This document shows positions 5,193 through 5,596 of a DNA stretch of 5,596 nucleotides, piece by piece. This DNA is from a candidate division TA06 bacterium (GTDB lineage Bacteria > Hydrothermota > DG-26 > E44-bin18 > JADFOU01), in assembly GCA_022562655.1 (NCBI GenBank), contig JADFOU010000152.1:1-5596 (forward strand), written 5' to 3'. The translations under genes were made by a program, and so were the position numbers. The number at the start of each line of letters is the position of its first letter. Position 1 is the stretch's first letter. The notes under the pieces were generated by a model that was not told the DNA's origin, did not search any database, and saw nothing but the letters and a program-made list of their open reading frames with translations.

Positions 5193-5596
5193 ATGGATGT
5201 AACAAAACGTTATACATACTCCGGGATTCATCTTTTTAGAACCCTGATCTCTACTGGAAGCAGAACCTGCATTTATTCAATAATGGTCACGCTTTTGACA
5301 CTAATAAGTTTTTCGTCGAGCCTTTACGGTCAATCATTTGCAATTATTGGAGACTATGGATCGGAGGGTACGAACGAAGAGGATGTAGCCAATCTGGTCA
5401 AAAGTTGGAACCCAGATTTCGTCATCACGGCTGGAGATAACAATTATTCAGACGGGGAGGCGTCAACAATCGATCCGAATATCGGTCAGTATTATCATGA
5501 ATTCATCTATCCCTATTTAGGGAGTTATGGACCAGGCGCTACGACCAATCGATTCTTTCCCACTCTAGGGAATCATGACGTCAGAACGGATAACGG
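5193..5596 (+). CDS. Secreted metallophosphoesterase (purple/tartrate-resistant acid phosphatase-like), N-terminal part (runs off window)
   Basis: The first 134 codons are present. After an unusually long n-region of about 30 residues comes a hydrophobic segment MVTLLTLISFSSSLYG (31-46), then SFAIIGDYGSEG. The calcineurin-like metallophosphoesterase motifs appear in order: GDYG (53-56; D54 as metal ligand), GDNNY (81-85; D82 as bridging ligand) and GNHD (126-129; N127 as ligand, H128 as catalytic). The GDxG...GDNxY...GNHD form is that of purple acid or tartrate-resistant acid phosphatase relatives, which hydrolyse phosphate esters outside the cytoplasm. The remaining His ligands lie beyond the window. 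The strong GGGGGTGA site supports the start at 5193; an ATG at 5283 would give a more usual signal peptide. The gene follows the Omp85 gene by 48 bases on the same strand, but no functional link is evident. Confidence 0.88.
   Translation, partial: MDVTKRYTYSGIHLFRTLISTGSRTCIYSIMVTLLTLISFSSSLYGQSFAIIGDYGSEGTNEEDVANLVKSWNPDFVITAGDNNYSDGEASTIDPNIGQYYHEFIYPYLGSYGPGATTNRFFPTLGNHDVRTDN

Overview
The window looks like a chromosomal piece of a Gram-negative (diderm) bacterium of roughly balanced base composition. It encodes an outer-membrane Omp85/TamA-type assembly protein, a Wza-type polysaccharide exporter and a sigma-54-dependent activator. A deltaproteobacterial (Desulfobacterota-like) or similar environmental lineage fits the style, but no marker here fixes the taxon.

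Layout. (1) Positions 1-882, minus strand: the start of an exopolysaccharide export operon. A Wza/KpsD-like export protein with one SLBB domain is followed 47 bases later by a Wzz/GumC-type chain-length protein that runs off the window. Two tandem sigma-70-like promoters with extended -10 boxes lie just upstream (931-993). (2) Positions 883-1664: a 782-base divergent intergenic region without a convincing gene. Its right end holds a near-consensus sigma-54 (-24/-12) promoter. (3) Positions 1665-3021, plus strand: a two-gene regulatory unit. The first gene is a sigma-54 activator made only of the AAA+ and Fis-type HTH domains. One base after its stop comes a stand-alone receiver (CheY-like) protein. 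(4) Positions 3022-3353: a consensus TTGACA-17-TATAAT promoter, a perfect 26-bp palindrome overlapping it, a low-complexity stretch with an imperfect 20-bp direct repeat, and an intact tRNA-Gln(CUG). (5) Positions 3354-5144: an Omp85-family outer membrane protein with three POTRA repeats. Its signal-peptide core begins immediately after the last tRNA base, and no ATG, GTG or TTG in frame lies between the tRNA and the mature domain. (6) Positions 5193-5596: the 5' part of a secreted metallophosphoesterase resembling purple/tartrate-resistant acid phosphatases.

Working model (inference). The sigma-54 activator is probably autoregulated through its own -24/-12 promoter. It may also act on the divergent polysaccharide operon, although that operon shows sigma-70-type promoters nearby and no good -24/-12 site. 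The activator lacks a sensory domain, and the separate receiver encoded beside it may supply that input in trans. The tRNA/Omp85 junction is the oddest structural feature and could be a real rearrangement, a truncated gene or an assembly join. No complete new defence or mobile system is visible.
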